From NCBI GenBank assembly GCA_947488605.1, contig CANKZJ010000001.1, forward strand, positions 248,001-312,000: a stretch of DNA of 64,000 nucleotides, in the 5' to 3' direction. This stretch comes from an uncultured Paracoccaceae bacterium (GTDB lineage Bacteria; Pseudomonadota; Alphaproteobacteria; Rhodobacterales; Rhodobacteraceae). Position 1 is the stretch's first letter; every line of letters begins with the position of its first letter. Position numbers and translations under genes: made by a program. Of this stretch, positions 19,842-30,617 are shown in pieces. The notes under the pieces are model-generated. The model was not told the origin of the DNA. It was given only the letters and a program-made list of their open reading frames with translations, and did not search any database.

Positions 19842-22800
19842 TTAACTACAACCAGACGTCCCGCCGCAGGTGTTGCACTTCATGCATGTCCCGTTGCGCA
19901 CCAATGTGTAGTTGCCGCATTCACCACAAGGATCGCCCTCATAGCCTTGCATCTTTGCCTTGTCGCGGGCGGAAATCGTGGTGGCGGCACCCGTCGCGAC
20001 AACACTCTCGCTGACTTCCGGCACCAGCGTTTGCAGTGCAGCCGCTGCATCAGTTCCAGTGACAAGCGCTGTGGCCCCCATCCCGCCTTGGAGCACAACC
20101 AGATCCTGCGGCATGCGCTTGCGCAGATAGCCTGTGGAAGAAATCTGCTTGAGTACTTCAAGCGACCGCGATGCGGCGTTTTCGGTTGGCGTTTGGATGT
20201 TGGACACGCCCTCTTGCTCGCCCCGACCGACGCTGTCGAATGTAGCGCCTTCTGGCTTCACATGCGCCAGATCGGTCCGGTCCAGATACGACACAGCCAA
20301 TTCGCGGAAGATGTAGTCAAGGATCGACGTCGCGTTCTTGATGCTGTCATTGCCTTGGACCATGCCTGCGGGCTCAAACTTGGTGAATGTGAACGCATCC
20401 ACGAATTCCTCAAGCGGCACGCCGTATTGCAGACCAACCGATACCGCGATGGCAAAGTTGTTCATCATGGCACGGAACCCAGCACCCTCTTTGTGCATAT
20501 CGATGAAGATTTCGCCCAACTGGCCACCTTCATACTCGCCCGTGCGCAGGTAGACTTTGTGCCCGCCAACGATGGCTTTCTGCGTATAGCCTTTGCGACG
20601 CTGCGGCATCTTTTCACGCTCGCGGTTGCGGACTTCTTGAACGATGATCTTTTCAACGATCTTTTCGGCCAGAACCGCAGCTTTGGCGTGGTGGTTGCCA
20701 CTTTCCAGTGTTTCTTGCGCGTCCTCATCATCTTCGACCAAGGCAGCAGCCAAGGGCTGGGACAGCTTGGATCCGTCACGGTAAAGCGCGTTTGCTTTGA
20801 CACCCAATGACCACGACAGCTCGTATGCTTTCTGGCAGTCCTCGATTGTTGCGTCATTTGGCATATTGATCGTCTTGGAAATCGCGCCAGAGATGAACGA
20901 TTGTGCCGCAGCCATCATGTAGATGTGGCTATCAACGCTGAGGTAGCGTTTGCCTGTCTTGCCGCATGGGTTGGCGCAATCGAATACTGAATAGTGCTCT
21001 TCTTTCAGATAAGGCGCGTTTTCCAGAGTCATTGTTCCGCAAACGTGGTCGTTGGCGGCATCAATGTCCTGCTTGGAATATCCAAGGTGGCGTAGCAGAT
21101 CGAAGGTTGGGTCATTCAGCTTTGCGGCTGGAATACCAAGCGATTTGGTGCAGAAATCCTCGCCCAGTGTCCACTGGTTGAACACAAATCGAATATCAAA
21201 GGCAGATGCGAGGGCTGCTTCAACCTTGTCCAGTTCTGCCTGACCGAAGCCGTGCCCAATCAATGATGTGTGGTTGATCGCAGGCGCTTGCCCGATAGAG
21301 CCGTGACCGACTGCATACGCGATGATTTCTTCGATCTGAGCGGAGCCATAGCCAAGCTTTTCAAGGGCAGCGGGGACAGATTGGTTGATGATCTTGAAAT
21401 AGCCGCCGCCCGCAAGTTTCTTGAACTTCACAAGTGCAAAGTCAGGCTCGATCCCTGTTGTGTCACAATCCATGACCAGACCGATTGTACCGGTCGGCGC
21501 GATGACGGAAACTTGCGCGTTGCGGTAGCCGTGTCTTTTACCCAGCTTCAGCGCTTCGTCCCAAGCACCCGTTGCCAAAGCGATCAGGCTTTGATCAGGG
21601 CAATTTGCGTGGTCCAGCGGCACTGGCTTCACATCAAGGCTGTCGTAACCGGTTGTCTTGCCCAACGCCGCTTGGCGGTGGTTCTTGATGACGCGCAGCA
21701 TGTGCTTGCTGTTTTTCTTGTAGCCCGGGAATGCCCCCAGTTCGCCCGCCATTTCAGCGGATGTCGCGTAAGACACACCGGTCATGATCGCAGTCAGGGC
21801 CGCACCCATCGCGCGGCCTTCGTCGCTGTCGTAACCAAAGCCCATATTCATCAACAAACCGCCGATGTTGGCATAGCCCAGACCCAAAGTGCGGAAGTCA
21901 TAGGACCGCTGCGCGATTTCCTTGGACGGGAACTGCGCCATCATGACCGAGATTTCCAATGTCACGGTCCACAGACGTGTGGCGTGCATGTAGTCTTCAG
22001 ACTGGAACGCGCCGTCTTTGTAGAACGTCAACAGGTTCATCGACGCGAGGTTACACGCAGTGTCGTCCAAGAACATGTATTCGGAACAAGGGTTTGAACC
22101 GCGAATTGCGCCATCTTCGGGGCATGTGTGCCATGCGTTGACTGTATCGTGATACTGGATACCCGGATCGGCGCAGGCCCATGCGGCGTGGCCAACTTGT
22201 TCCCACAGATCGCGTGCTTTGATGATCTTGGCGCATTCGCCGTTGCGGCGGTTGATCAGTTTCCAATCTGCATCGTCTTCGACAGCCTTCAAGAAAGCGT
22301 CAGTAACACGGATCGAGTTGTTGGAGTTCTGGCCGGAGACACTTGAATAAGCCTCGGAATCCCAATCGGTGTCATATGTTGGGAATTCAATGCTGGAATA
22401 GCCCTGCTTTGCATAATCCAGAACACGCTTAATGTAAGTCTCTGGAATTGCGGACTTCTTGGCGTCCTTCACGGCTGCTGCCAACGTGTCGTTTGTCTTG
22501 GGATCATAGGCGGACACTTCTTCGCCATCCCAAGATTTGATCGCTGCAAAGATCGCGTTCAAGTAGCGCGCGTGCATCTTGGAGCCTGCAACGATAGACG
22601 CCACTTTCTGCTCTTCGATGACCTTCCAGTTGATGAATTCTTCGATATCTGGGTGGTCCGCATCAACGATGACCATCTTGGCCGCACGGCGTGTCGTACC
22701 GCCAGATTTGATCGCACCAGCCGCACGGTCACCTATCTTGAGGAAACCCATCAGGCCCGATGACTTACCACCACCAGACAATGCTTCACCATCGCCACGC

Positions 22801-23489
22801 AGGGAGGAAAAGTTTGTGCCTGTGCCAGATCCGTACTTGAACAAACGCGCTTCGCGGACCCAAAGGTCCATGATGCCGCCTTCGTTTACCAGATCGTCAC
22901 CTACGGACTGGATAAAGCAGGCATGCGGCTGTGGATGTTCGTAAGAAGATGTCGATTTTGTCAGCTCGCCGCTTTGGTAATCTACGTAGAAGTGACCTTG
23001 CGCCGGACCATCAATCCCGTAGGCCCAGTGCAGACCCGTGTTAAACCACTGCGGGCTGTTTGGTGCGGCGCGCTGGGTTGCCAGCATATAGCGCATCTCG
23101 TCAAAGTAAGCGCGCGCATCTTCCTCGGATGAAAAGTAGCCACCCTTCCAGCCCCAATACGTCCAGGCACCAGCCAACCGGTCAAAAACCTGCTTGGCGG
23201 AGGTCTCGCCACCAAAAGTCGCATCCTTGGCAGGCTCGGACCGCCACAAGAACTCAGGGACACCCTTTTCTTTCACGCGCTTCACTTCGGAAGGCACACC
23301 CGCTTTGCGGAAATATTTTTGGGCGATGACATCGGACGCAACCTGACTCCATCCAGCTGGGATTTCGCAATCATCAAGCTTGAAAACAATCGTACCGTCA
23401 GGATTACGAATCTCAGACGTCGTCGTCTTGAATGCAAGCTCGCCGTATGCCCCGGATTTTGCTTTTGTAAAATTACGTTCGATTTTCAT
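19842..23489 (-). CDS. nrdJ: Vitamin B12-dependent (class II) ribonucleotide reductase
   Basis: Reduces ribonucleotides to deoxyribonucleotides with adenosylcobalamin, independent of oxygen. The 1215-residue length and motifs fit the large alphaproteobacterial NrdJ: N-terminal [18 protein letters not shown], substrate loop [20 protein letters not shown] near 470, [27 protein letters not shown] near 660 and [12 protein letters not shown]. The C-terminus has [21 protein letters not shown], a zinc-ribbon/redox cysteine tail that regenerates the active site. An intervening region at about 960-1100 ([24 protein letters not shown]) is TSCPD-like. It stands alone with its own terminator. Its presence implies a B12 supply. 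Confidence 0.97.
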   Translation of the reverse strand: MKIERNFTKAKSGAYGELAFKTTTSEIRNPDGTIVFKLDDCEIPAGWSQVASDVIAQKYFRKAGVPSEVKRVKEKGVPEFLWRSEPAKDATFGGETSAKQVFDRLAGAWTYWGWKGGYFSSEEDARAYFDEMRYMLATQRAAPNSPQWFNTGLHWAYGIDGPAQGHFYVDYQSGELTKSTSSYEHPQPHACFIQSVGDDLVNEGGIMDLWVREARLFKYGSGTGTNFSSLRGDGEALSGGGKSSGLMGFLKIGDRAAGAIKSGGTTRRAAKMVIVDADHPDIEEFINWKVIEEQKVASIVAGSKMHARYLNAIFAAIKSWDGEEVSAYDPKTNDTLAAAVKDAKKSAIPETYIKRVLDYAKQGYSSIEFPTYDTDWDSEAYSSVSGQNSNNSIRVTDAFLKAVEDDADWKLINRRNGECAKIIKARDLWEQVGHAAWACADPGIQYHDTVNAWHTCPEDGAIRGSNPCSEYMFLDDTACNLASMNLLTFYKDGAFQSEDYMHATRLWTVTLEISVMMAQFPSKEIAQRSYDFRTLGLGYANIGGLLMNMGFGYDSDEGRAMGAALTAIMTGVSYATSAEMAGELGAFPGYKKNSKHMLRVIKNHRQAALGKTTGYDSLDVKPVPLDHANCPDQSLIALATGAWDEALKLGKRHGYRNAQVSVIAPTGTIGLVMDCDTTGIEPDFALVKFKKLAGGGYFKIINQSVPAALEKLGYGSAQIEEIIAYAVGHGSIGQAPAINHTSLIGHGFGQAELDKVEAALASAFDIRFVFNQWTLGEDFCTKSLGIPAAKLNDPTFDLLRHLGYSKQDIDAANDHVCGTMTLENAPYLKEEHYSVFDCANPCGKTGKRYLSVDSHIYMMAAAQSFISGAISKTINMPNDATIEDCQKAYELSWSLGVKANALYRDGSKLSQPLAAALVEDDEDAQETLESGNHHAKAAVLAEKIVEKIIVQEVRNREREKMPQRRKGYTQKAIVGGHKVYLRTGEYEGGQLGEIFIDMHKEGAGFRAMMNNFAIAVSVGLQYGVPLEEFVDAFTFTKFEPAGMVQGNDSIKNATSILDYIFRELAVSYLDRTDLAHVKPEGATFDSVGRGEQEGVSNIQTPTENAASRSLEVLKQISSTGYLRKRMPQDLVVLQGGMGATALVTGTDAAAALQTLVPEVSESVVATGAATTISARDKAKMQGYEGDPCGECGNYTLVRNGTCMKCNTCGGTSGCS

Positions 23490-24120
23490 AAATCTGCCTC
23501 ACCATTTTCGCGCCGTCGTTGCGGCTCAGTCTCAAATTACGTCTGGATACAGACGCCACACATTTGCGAACAACGTTGAAGCTGACAGACGCGTATCGGC
23601 CCGATCCATGATCAGGTTCACGTCATCACGGTGCCTGTAACGATACACCCGCCTGCTAAGCTGTCCCCGCGCCAACACCACATCTTGTGCTGTAGTTGCC
23701 GACTTGCACAACGTGACGCATCTAGCCCTAGTGGGTCAACGAATTTTTAACACAAAATGCAGATTAATTCAGTTGACGGGAAAGCCTCAAAATGAGCGGG
23801 ACAGCGTAAGGCGATTCACCCACAAGGTTGTCCACAATCTTGCATTAACCACGACATCTCAGAATCCCTTAGGTTCTGCAGACTTAGCCTCAAACCTTCA
23901 GCTAAGCTCTCAACTGTGCTTCTGGAAATTAACCGATTCTTAACCTTTTGGACAAGAACAACGCCAGTGTTGCATCGGCCACACGATCAATGCTGCGATG
24001 TCAAAAATCGGACGGCGCGAATTGAAGATGGGAATCGGCAAGAGGCCAGAACCGGCCATACGCATAACGATAAACCGCTATCACGGCCCGCAGGCCAATT
24101 ATTCAATTGTCTCTTGAAAG
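23490..24120. other. Intergenic stretch upstream of nrdJ without a recognised gene
   Basis: No frame here has a ribosome site and protein-like composition. The part nearest nrdJ must carry its promoter. I looked for a cobalamin riboswitch on the minus strand and did not see its conserved box. The middle (about 23740-23960) is AT-rich with several TTAACC-like words and one DnaA-box-like TTGTCCACA at 23828-23836. A short inverted repeat CACA-TCT-TGTG lies at 23679-23689. None is enough for a functional call. Confidence 0.5.
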
Positions 24121-24197
24121 TGGTCGGGGCGGAGAGATTCGAACTCCCGACCCTCTGTTCCCAAAACAGATGCGCTACCAGGCTGCGCTACGCCCCG
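24121..24197 (-). tRNA. tRNA-Pro (anticodon TGG), CCA encoded
   Basis: Read on the minus strand the gene folds as a cloverleaf: acceptor CGGGGCG pairs with CGCCCCG, D arm GCGC/GCGC, anticodon stem TCTGT/ACAGA with loop TTTGGGA (anticodon TGG), and T arm GGGAG-TTCGAAT-CTCTC. The discriminator base is A and the CCA end is encoded. It is a 77-base gene between nrdJ and the DUF192 gene, on the same strand as both. Confidence 0.97.
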
Positions 24198-24241
24198 AAC
24201 CATGGCGTTTCTTTAGTGCCACGAAACTGATTTGAAAAGCC

Positions 24242-24718
24242 CTAACTGTCAGTCTTTTCAACACAAGGCAAAATAGCGTCAGCACCGAAGCTAGGATGTT
24301 GCATGACGTCGCCTTCTGCAATCCCAAGCCGCGATGACAATCCGCCATTGATCTCCAGAACCATTTGCACGCCTTCCCCACCGGGGATCGGCGTCAAATC
24401 ACCCGGCACCGCATTCTCATGAATACGCAGAATTTCACCTTGCGGGCTCGCAAACAGCATATCGAGCGGGATCAGCGTGTTCTTCATCCAAAAGCTGACG
24501 AATTGCGGTCGCTCATAAACGAACAGCATTCCCTCTAGCATTGGCATCTCTTCGACGAACATCAGCCCCTGTGCACGTTCTTGCACGTCATCAGCCACAT
24601 CAATCGAAAAGGTCGCTTGCCCGAACTCACCAGACACCGTCAGCTTATCGGGAGCACATAGAGCCCAGATAGGTTGAGCCAGACAAGAAAAAGCGAACAC
24701 GCATACGGCAAGCTTCAC
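24242..24718 (-). CDS. DUF192 domain-containing exported protein
   Basis: A 158-residue protein with a signal peptide (MKLAVCVFAFSCLAQPIWA, then LCAPDK), so it is periplasmic or lipid-exposed. The mature part is a single DUF192 domain: VADDVQERAQGLMFVEEMP, VYERPQFVSFWMKNTLIPLDMLF, and NGGLSSRLGIAEGD. The family is widespread and of unknown function. Its start overlaps the stop of the cold-shock gene upstream by 4 bases, an arrangement common in Rhodobacteraceae and suggesting an operon. Confidence 0.92.
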   Translation of the reverse strand: MKLAVCVFAFSCLAQPIWALCAPDKLTVSGEFGQATFSIDVADDVQERAQGLMFVEEMPMLEGMLFVYERPQFVSFWMKNTLIPLDMLFASPQGEILRIHENAVPGDLTPIPGGEGVQMVLEINGGLSSRLGIAEGDVMQHPSFGADAILPCVEKTDS

Positions 24719-25242
24719 TTTGCAGCAGCCTCCCAGCCAATCACCTCGATAGCCATCCGACCACGTTCGCCATCAACCATGCGCAAACCAACGGCCTCGC
24801 CCGATTGTAGATCAGACAAGCCAGAGCGGCGCAGGACCTCGACGTGTATGAAAACATCATCATTGTTGCCAAAGACGTTGGCAAAGCCAAAACCCTTGCC
24901 TTTGTCGAACCATTTCACACGCGCAGGTTCGATCGGTTTGTTGGCGATATCCTCTGGCGTGAATTCAACCATATCGCGCAACGGAAGCGTATCTTCGCTC
25001 TCGGGCGGCACGATCGACAACACTTCGGTTGCCTGCAGGCCACGCTGCGTGTCTTGCACTATAATTGCAATCTCAGATCCATCCACAACGGATCCTTGCC
25101 CAAAATTACGCAGTACATTCGCGTGCAACAATATATCTGGCCCGCCCTCTGCCGAGATCACAAAGCCAAAACCCTTCGTTGGGTCGAACCACTTAACCTG
25201 TCCGTTCACCTGCCGATGTTCGCCGGTGTCCTGCGTTTCCAT
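24715..25242 (-). CDS. Cold-shock protein with two CSD domains
   Basis: A 175-residue protein with two cold-shock domains: the first has GQVKWFDPTKGFGFVISAEGG (about 12-32) and ILLHANVLRNFG, the second ARVKWFDKGKGFGFANVFG (about 105-123) and DVFIHVEVLRRSG. Both keep RNP1-like KGFGF and RNP2-like motifs, so it binds single-stranded RNA or DNA and may act as an RNA chaperone. The tandem arrangement is typical of alphaproteobacterial Csp proteins. ATG 25242 is chosen because AAGGAAG precedes it by 6-7 bases; the frame extends 15 codons further without such support. Confidence 0.93.
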   Translation of the reverse strand: METQDTGEHRQVNGQVKWFDPTKGFGFVISAEGGPDILLHANVLRNFGQGSVVDGSEIAIIVQDTQRGLQATEVLSIVPPESEDTLPLRDMVEFTPEDIANKPIEPARVKWFDKGKGFGFANVFGNNDDVFIHVEVLRRSGLSDLQSGEAVGLRMVDGERGRMAIEVIGWEAAAK

Positions 25243-25366
25243 TTCGTCTTCCTTTTGAATGACGACGGCTGCCTTGCCGTCCGTCACCCGTACTTGCGTC
25301 TTCGTTTGACCTCGATTGTCGTGACTATTCCACTTATCATCCTATCCAATCACAATATGTGAACGG

Positions 25367-25972
25367 CTATGGTGACAGACGCGTTATAGACCAATCTAGA
25401 TCGATTCCTTTGCGCGACCACCGAAACCGGTCGTGCAGTCGAAATGCACCATCAGACCAAAACTCGATCTCCAATGGTACGATCCGAAAACCGCCCCAAA
25501 AGGGCGGTCGTTCCGGATCCGAACCCTTTTGTACTGTTAACTTTGCCACATCTGCCACTAACGTCGCACGCGACGGCAATGGCTGTGACTGCTGTGACGC
25601 CCACGCACCCAATCTGCTCTTGAGTGAGCGCGACTTATAATATGCGTCAGCAATATGCCCGTCCTCTTTCGAGGCCAGACCACGCACTCGTATCTGCCTT
25701 GCAAGTGATTTCCAATGCAAAACGAAGGCTGCGTTGCCGGACTGCGCAATTTCTTGCCCCTTCCGGCTTTCGTAGTTGGTGTAGAAAACAAAAGCGTCCA
25801 TTTCGATGTCTTTGAGAAGCACCATGCGCACATTTGGCATGCCATCCGCATCGACAGTCGAGAGAGCGATTGCATTTGGGTCGTTAGGCTCTGTCTCGCT
25901 CGCAGCATCAAGCCAACGCTGCGCGATAACAAAAGGGTTTGGCCCCGCAAAAATGCCGTCCCGGTCAGACAT
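25367..25972 (-). CDS. pdxH: Pyridoxamine 5'-phosphate oxidase
   Basis: Oxidises pyridoxamine or pyridoxine phosphate to pyridoxal 5'-phosphate using FMN. The 201 residues show the split-barrel flavoprotein with [25 protein letters not shown] near 49-73, [31 protein letters not shown] near 118 and the C-terminal signature [11 protein letters not shown] ending WSITRLSP. The length is slightly short (E. coli 218) because the N-terminus is trimmed, as in relatives. It is divergent from fabI; the 153-base space between them presumably holds both promoters. Confidence 0.95.
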   Translation of the reverse strand: MSDRDGIFAGPNPFVIAQRWLDAASETEPNDPNAIALSTVDADGMPNVRMVLLKDIEMDAFVFYTNYESRKGQEIAQSGNAAFVLHWKSLARQIRVRGLASKEDGHIADAYYKSRSLKSRLGAWASQQSQPLPSRATLVADVAKLTVQKGSDPERPPFWGGFRIVPLEIEFWSDGAFRLHDRFRWSRKGIDLDWSITRLSP

Positions 25973-26125
25973 AGCTGATCCCTAACAAAACCCCCATCCC
26001 AAGGCTTAAGTGCTATTGGACACAGTAGCAAGCTTTTTGCACGATTGTTCATATGCTTGCTGGCGCGGCTGCAATCGCCTAAACGAAGTGAAAGCTAGGG
26101 ACCAAAATACAAAGGATTATTCGCG

Positions 26126-26932
26126 ATGACATCTCAACTGATGCAAGGCAAACGCGGCCTGATCATGGGGCTTGCCAATGACAAGTCGATTGCATGGGGC
26201 ATAGCAAAAGCCTGCGCAGATGCCGGCGCGGAACTGGCGTTTTCTTATCAAGGCGAAGCATTACTCAAACGCGTTGGGCCTTTGGCCGCATCGGTCGGTT
26301 CTGACATTGTCATACCCTGCGATGTAGATGACGAAGCATCAATCGACGCGCTTTTTGCATCGCTTGAGGAACGTTGGGGCAAGCTTGATTTCATCGTGCA
26401 TGCCATTGGGTTTTCGGACAAAAACGAACTGCGCGGTCGCTACGTTGATACGTCACGCAAGAACTTTCTGATGTCCATGGATATTTCGGTCTACTCGTTT
26501 ACGGCCGTTGTGAAGCGCGCAGAAAAGATGATGACTGACGGCGGATCCTGCCTCACTCTGACCTATTATGGCGCGGAAAAGGTCATGCCCCACTATAACG
26601 TCATGGGGGTCGCCAAAGCCGCACTGGAGGCATCCGTGCGCTACCTCGCCGAGGATCTGGGCAAAGATAACATCCGTGTTAACGCAATCAGCGCGGGCAC
26701 GATCAAAACGCTTGCGGCATCCGGGATCGGCGACTTCCGTTTGATCATGAAATGGAACGAGTATAATTCACCGCTGCGGCGCACGGTCACACAAGAAGAA
26801 GTCGGCAAATCAGCACTCTATTTGTTGTCTGATTTAGGCAGTGCTGTCACCGGTGAAGTTCTGCATGTGGATGCGGGCTACCACGTTGTTGGCATGAAGG
26901 CCGTTGATGCACCCGACATCACCAAGGAATAG
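26126..26932 (+). CDS. fabI: Enoyl-ACP reductase (NADH)
   Basis: Final reduction step of type II fatty acid elongation. This 268-residue divergent short-chain dehydrogenase has [15 protein letters not shown] (15-29, the nucleotide-binding loop), [16 protein letters not shown] near 90 and the catalytic Y-x6-K in [19 protein letters not shown] (about 157-164), followed by [18 protein letters not shown]. These are FabI hallmarks, distinguishing it from FabG. It is followed 11 bases later by gpt. Alphaproteobacteria often carry two FabI paralogs; only one is in this window. Confidence 0.94.
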   Translation: MTSQLMQGKRGLIMGLANDKSIAWGIAKACADAGAELAFSYQGEALLKRVGPLAASVGSDIVIPCDVDDEASIDALFASLEERWGKLDFIVHAIGFSDKNELRGRYVDTSRKNFLMSMDISVYSFTAVVKRAEKMMTDGGSCLTLTYYGAEKVMPHYNVMGVAKAALEASVRYLAEDLGKDNIRVNAISAGTIKTLAASGIGDFRLIMKWNEYNSPLRRTVTQEEVGKSALYLLSDLGSAVTGEVLHVDAGYHVVGMKAVDAPDITKE

Positions 26933-26943
26933 GACCACAGACC

Positions 26944-27447
26944 ATGACAGATCGCCTCCCCCATGAAAAAGGCTTCCATATCAGCTGGGATCAAATCCAC
27001 CGCGACAGCCGTGCCTTGGCCTGGCGGTTGGATGGACAAGGCCCGGACGACGGCGCTTGGAGAGCCGTAGTTGCCATTACGCGAGGCGGTATGGCGCCTG
27101 CCATGATTGCAGCACGTGAAATGGATATTCGTACCGTCGATACGATTAGCGTCAAAAGCTATGATCACCAGGATCAATCCCAGGCCAAAGTGCTCAAAGC
27201 CCCCGATGCAGCCCTCATGGGTGATGGCACAGGTATCTTGATCATCGATGATCTGGTCGACAGCGGCAAGACCCTTGAATTGGTGCGCGAGCTTTACCCG
27301 AATGCACATTTCGCCACGGTCTACGCAAAACCAAAGGGCCGCCCACAAGTCGATACATTCATCACAGAAGTCAGCCAAGACACATGGATTTTCTTCCCTT
27401 GGGATATGGCGCTGCAATATGTCGAACCCTACCGCGGCAAAGACTAG
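26944..27447 (+). CDS. gpt: Xanthine (xanthine-guanine) phosphoribosyltransferase
   Basis: Salvages xanthine and guanine to nucleotides with PRPP. At 167 residues it has the type I PRTase fold: [22 protein letters not shown] near 41-62 and the PRPP loop [18 protein letters not shown] near 98-115; the C-terminal [10 protein letters not shown] carries the tryptophan motif that stacks on the purine in Gpt. It follows fabI by 11 bases and ends just before a dispersed repeat and a hairpin terminator. Confidence 0.93.
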   Translation: MTDRLPHEKGFHISWDQIHRDSRALAWRLDGQGPDDGAWRAVVAITRGGMAPAMIAAREMDIRTVDTISVKSYDHQDQSQAKVLKAPDAALMGDGTGILIIDDLVDSGKTLELVRELYPNAHFATVYAKPKGRPQVDTFITEVSQDTWIFFPWDMALQYVEPYRGKD

Positions 27448-27465
27448 ACACCTTCTTCTGTTTCA

Positions 27466-27487
27466 AAATACCTCCGCCGGAGGCATC
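27466..27487. repeat. Dispersed intergenic repeat, copy 1
   Basis: A 22-base word ending CCGCCGGAGGCATC begins at the AAATAC at 27466. It shares 20 of 22 bases with a second copy at 62194-62215. The core is a near-perfect palindrome (CCTCCGCCGGAGG). It sits 18 bases after the gpt stop and directly before a terminator hairpin. Confidence 0.7.
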
Positions 27488-27496
27488 AAAGAATAA

Positions 27497-27519
27497 AAAA
27501 GCGGCGCAGCCGCTTCTTT
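27497..27519. terminator. Terminator hairpin after gpt
   Basis: A stem AAGCGGC / GCCGCTT with loop GCA is bordered by an A-run on the left and CTTTG on the right. It would work in both directions; in the rightward direction it ends the fabI-gpt message before the aminotransferase gene at 27531. Confidence 0.7.
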
Positions 27520-27530
27520 GGGATAACGCT

Positions 27531-28706
27531 ATGACCCAATCACGTACAGCCACGACGTTCCCGCCGCCGGTGATGGAGGCCCGCCGCTGGCTGGATGGTG
27601 TGATCCATCCCGACAACCGCCCCTTACTGAACGTCAGCCAGGCAGCACCCGTCGATCCGCCACCTGTTGCCCTCCGCGAGGCAATGGCAGAGATTGTTCT
27701 CAATGACGCCGAAGCGCATCTCTACGGCCCTGTTCTTGGCCTGCCTGCCTTGCGCGCCGAGGTCGCGGCCCAGTGGACGCAAAGTTATGGCGGCACAGTC
27801 ACACCTGATCAGGTCGCGATAACGTCCGGCTGCAATCAGGCTTTTGCCGCGGCCATTGCCACCCTCTGCGCCGAGGGCGACGAGGTCATCATTCCAGTGC
27901 CCTACTATTTCAACCACCGGATGTGGCTGGATATGTCCGGTGTCAAAACGGTTCCGTTGCAGGCGGGACAGGGTATGATTCCCGACGCGAACGCGGCGGC
28001 CAAACTGATCACATCCAAGACCCGCGCGATCGCCTTGGTCAGCCCCAACAACCCTTGCGGGGTTGAATACCCTGCGCAAACGCTTCTTGCGTTCCGGGAC
28101 TTGGCACGCGCCCACGGGATCGCACTGATTGTTGACGAAACCTACCGGGACTTTGACAGCCGCAGTGGTGCGCCACACGATCTTTTTGCGGATGACGCAT
28201 GGGATGACACGCTGATCCAACTTTATTCATTTTCCAAAGCGTATCGGCTTACCGGGCACCGGGTAGGTGCCGTTATCGCCAGTCCCGCGCGTCTGGCCGA
28301 GATTGAAAAGTTTCTCGATACCGTCACGATTTGCCCAAACCAGTTGGGCCAACGTGCGGCCCTTTGGGGGATGCAACATCTGGGGGATTGGCTGGCAGGC
28401 GAAAGGCGCGAAATTCTCGATCGCCGCACTGCAATCCATGACCACTTCCCACGGCTTGCCGACAAAGGATGGGAATTGCTGGGGTGTGGGGCGTACTTTG
28501 CCTATGTCCAACACCCGTTTGCGATGTCATCGGCTGATTTAGCGCCGCTTCTTGTTAAGCAAGCAGGCGTTCTTTTGCTTCCCGGCACCATGTTCATGCC
28601 CCCCGATGTGCCCGGCGGCGAGAGCCAATTGCGCATCGCTTTTGCCAACATTGATCGTAACGGCGTCGAGACGCTTTTTGACAGGCTGGCATCACTCACG
28701 CTCTGA
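27531..28706 (+). CDS. Class I/II pyridoxal-phosphate aminotransferase
   Basis: A 391-residue fold-type I aminotransferase with QVAITSGCNQAFAAAIATL near 95, SPNNPCGVEYP near 170, IVDETYRDFDSRSG near 200 and the Schiff-base lysine in YSFSKAYRLTGHRVGA near 235. It is distinct in sequence from the enzyme at 7531-8706. The substrate is not predictable. ATG 27531 is chosen since the frame upstream would run through gpt and the terminator. It lies 54 bases before the PpiD-like gene, if the latter starts at 28761. Confidence 0.88.
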   Translation: MTQSRTATTFPPPVMEARRWLDGVIHPDNRPLLNVSQAAPVDPPPVALREAMAEIVLNDAEAHLYGPVLGLPALRAEVAAQWTQSYGGTVTPDQVAITSGCNQAFAAAIATLCAEGDEVIIPVPYYFNHRMWLDMSGVKTVPLQAGQGMIPDANAAAKLITSKTRAIALVSPNNPCGVEYPAQTLLAFRDLARAHGIALIVDETYRDFDSRSGAPHDLFADDAWDDTLIQLYSFSKAYRLTGHRVGAVIASPARLAEIEKFLDTVTICPNQLGQRAALWGMQHLGDWLAGERREILDRRTAIHDHFPRLADKGWELLGCGAYFAYVQHPFAMSSADLAPLLVKQAGVLLLPGTMFMPPDVPGGESQLRIAFANIDRNGVETLFDRLASLTL

Positions 28707-28760
28707 CCCTTGCACCCTTGCGCCGCGCCGCTTATTCATGCGCCAATCAGCGGGCGGAGC

Positions 28761-30608
28761 ATGCAGCAAATGGCAGATAAAAAGAAACCTCGGTACGGCG
28801 CTTGGATCATCGTGGGTGTCGTCTTAGTTGGCCTTGCAGGGTTTGGTTCGGGCGGGCTCAGCAGTAGCGTCCGCAGCCTTGGCACCGTTGGTGACAAAGA
28901 CATTTCAGTCAACGCGTACCAACAAGCGCTCAATCAACAAATTCGTGCGCTTTCCGCCCAGTTCGGTCAACAGATTTCTTTTCAGCAAGCCCAGCAATTC
29001 GGGATCGACCGGCAGGCCCTTAATCAGGTTGTCTTGCTACGCACGCTTGATAATGAAGCGACGGAAATGGGTATTTCAATCGGCGATGAGCGGGTGTTCC
29101 AACGCCTGCAATCAATCCCTTCGTTCCAAGGTGCTGGCGGTTTCAACCGCGAAACTTACCGTTTGTCATTGCAACAGACAGGCCAGAACGCAGCAGAATT
29201 TGAGGCAGGCCTGCGCGAAGAGTTGTCGCGCACGTTGCTGCAAGGTGCTGTTGTCAGCGGCATCCCAACGCCTGACGCCTACGCGGATGCTCTTGTTCAG
29301 TACATCAGCGAATCGCGCAGTGTGACTTGGGCCAGCGTTGGTGCCGAGATCCTGACGGCACCGGTACCGGGTGCAACACCCGCCGCACAACAAGAATACT
29401 ATGACGCCAATCCCGAAGACTTCACCCTGCCTGAGACACGCGAAATCACTTATGTCTGGCTGACGCCCAACATGATCCTTGATGACATGAATGTGACAGA
29501 TGAAGCGGTCGAGCGGCTCTACAACCAACGCCTTAATGAATTTATTCAACCCGAACGCCGCTTGGTCGAACGGCTTGTCTATCTTGACGAGGCCCGCGCA
29601 GATGCCGCAGCAGCGCAACTGGACGCTGGTGCCGCTACATTCGAGGACCTTGTGGTGGAACGCGGGCTCGCACTTACAGATATCGACCTTGGAGATGTCA
29701 GCCGCGAGGACCTGCGCGATGCAGGTGATGCGGTCTTTACCGCTGACGTGGGCGAGGTGGTTGGCCCGTTCAATTCTCCGCTTGGCCCCGCACTTTTTCG
29801 GGTGAACGCGGTTTTGGCAGCGCAGGAAACCTTGCTTGAAGAAGCAGCCCCTGCCCTGCGCGATGAACTTGCAGCAGATGCAGCGCGCGAATTCATCAAT
29901 GACACCGCCGACCCCATCATTGATCTGCTCGCCGGTGGCGCGACCATGCAAGATCTGGCAGACCGCACCGACATGCGGTCGGGCACGATCAGCTGGACGC
30001 CTGACACGGCAGAAGGCATCGCCGCTTATGACGCATTCCGCCGCGAGGCTGCAATTGTACAAGAAGGCCAGTTTGCCGAAATTCACGATCTTGCTGACGG
30101 CGGCATTTTCGCTTTGTCGCTGGACGGCATAACACCACCAACCTTGCAACCGCTTGATGATGTGCGTGAAGACGTCATCGCCGCTTGGATGGCGCAGGCG
30201 GAACTAGACGCGATTATGGCGCGGGCGGCTGAAATCGCCTCTGATATCCTTCCTTTGACTGGGTTCGAGACACTTGATCTTGTGCCAAGCGTGGACGAAG
30301 GCCTGACGCGCCGCAGTTTCGTGGAAGGTACGCCTCCGGACTTCAACGATCAGGTTTTTGAAATGAATGTGGGCGAAGTACGCGTCATTGATGCTGAAAA
30401 CCGCGCATTGATTGTCCGCCTTGATGATATTTCAGCGCCGGATCTGACTGACCCTTCCGTCACAGCACAGCGCGATGCCGTGGCCGAAAATGCGGCCGCA
30501 GGGATCGCGCAAGACATCTTTGATGCCTATGCTGCGCGGCTTCAGCAGGAAACCGAACTCAACATTAATCAAGCGACGATCAACGCGGTCAACGCACAGT
30601 TTCAATAG
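28761..30608 (+). CDS. PpiD/SurA-like periplasmic peptidyl-prolyl isomerase, membrane-anchored
   Basis: A 615-residue protein with a short basic start (ADKKKPRYG), one N-terminal transmembrane helix (AWIIVGVVLVGLAGFG) and a large periplasmic part. The SurA_N-like chaperone domain (KDISVNAYQQALNQQIRAL through RETYRLSLQQTGQNAAEFE) is followed by a parvulin-like region (FEDLVVERGLALTDIDLGDVSREDL) and C-terminal chaperone helices. It would assist folding of exported and outer membrane proteins at the translocon. ATG 28761 or 28770 may be the start; GGAG fits the second better. It precedes trpE by 9 bases. Confidence 0.86.
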   Translation: MQQMADKKKPRYGAWIIVGVVLVGLAGFGSGGLSSSVRSLGTVGDKDISVNAYQQALNQQIRALSAQFGQQISFQQAQQFGIDRQALNQVVLLRTLDNEATEMGISIGDERVFQRLQSIPSFQGAGGFNRETYRLSLQQTGQNAAEFEAGLREELSRTLLQGAVVSGIPTPDAYADALVQYISESRSVTWASVGAEILTAPVPGATPAAQQEYYDANPEDFTLPETREITYVWLTPNMILDDMNVTDEAVERLYNQRLNEFIQPERRLVERLVYLDEARADAAAAQLDAGAATFEDLVVERGLALTDIDLGDVSREDLRDAGDAVFTADVGEVVGPFNSPLGPALFRVNAVLAAQETLLEEAAPALRDELAADAAREFINDTADPIIDLLAGGATMQDLADRTDMRSGTISWTPDTAEGIAAYDAFRREAAIVQEGQFAEIHDLADGGIFALSLDGITPPTLQPLDDVREDVIAAWMAQAELDAIMARAAEIASDILPLTGFETLDLVPSVDEGLTRRSFVEGTPPDFNDQVFEMNVGEVRVIDAENRALIVRLDDISAPDLTDPSVTAQRDAVAENAAAGIAQDIFDAYAARLQQETELNINQATINAVNAQFQ

Positions 30609-30617
30609 GCTGACCTG

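Noticed and set aside
19947..20810. Plus-strand frame of 287 codons
   Set aside because: Shadow of nrdJ; composition rich in H, R and C as expected from an out-of-frame reading.
23679..23715. CACATCTTGTG and CACAACGTG upstream of nrdJ as NrdR boxes
   Set aside because: Neither fits the 16-base NrdR consensus well, and the spacing (27 bases between centres) is not the usual 31.
23828..23836. DnaA-box-like TTGTCCACA in an AT-rich stretch
   Set aside because: A single imperfect box with no cluster is not enough for a replication origin.
29166..30149. Long minus-strand frame of 327 codons
   Set aside because: It lies entirely inside the PpiD-like gene in another frame and has no protein-family features.
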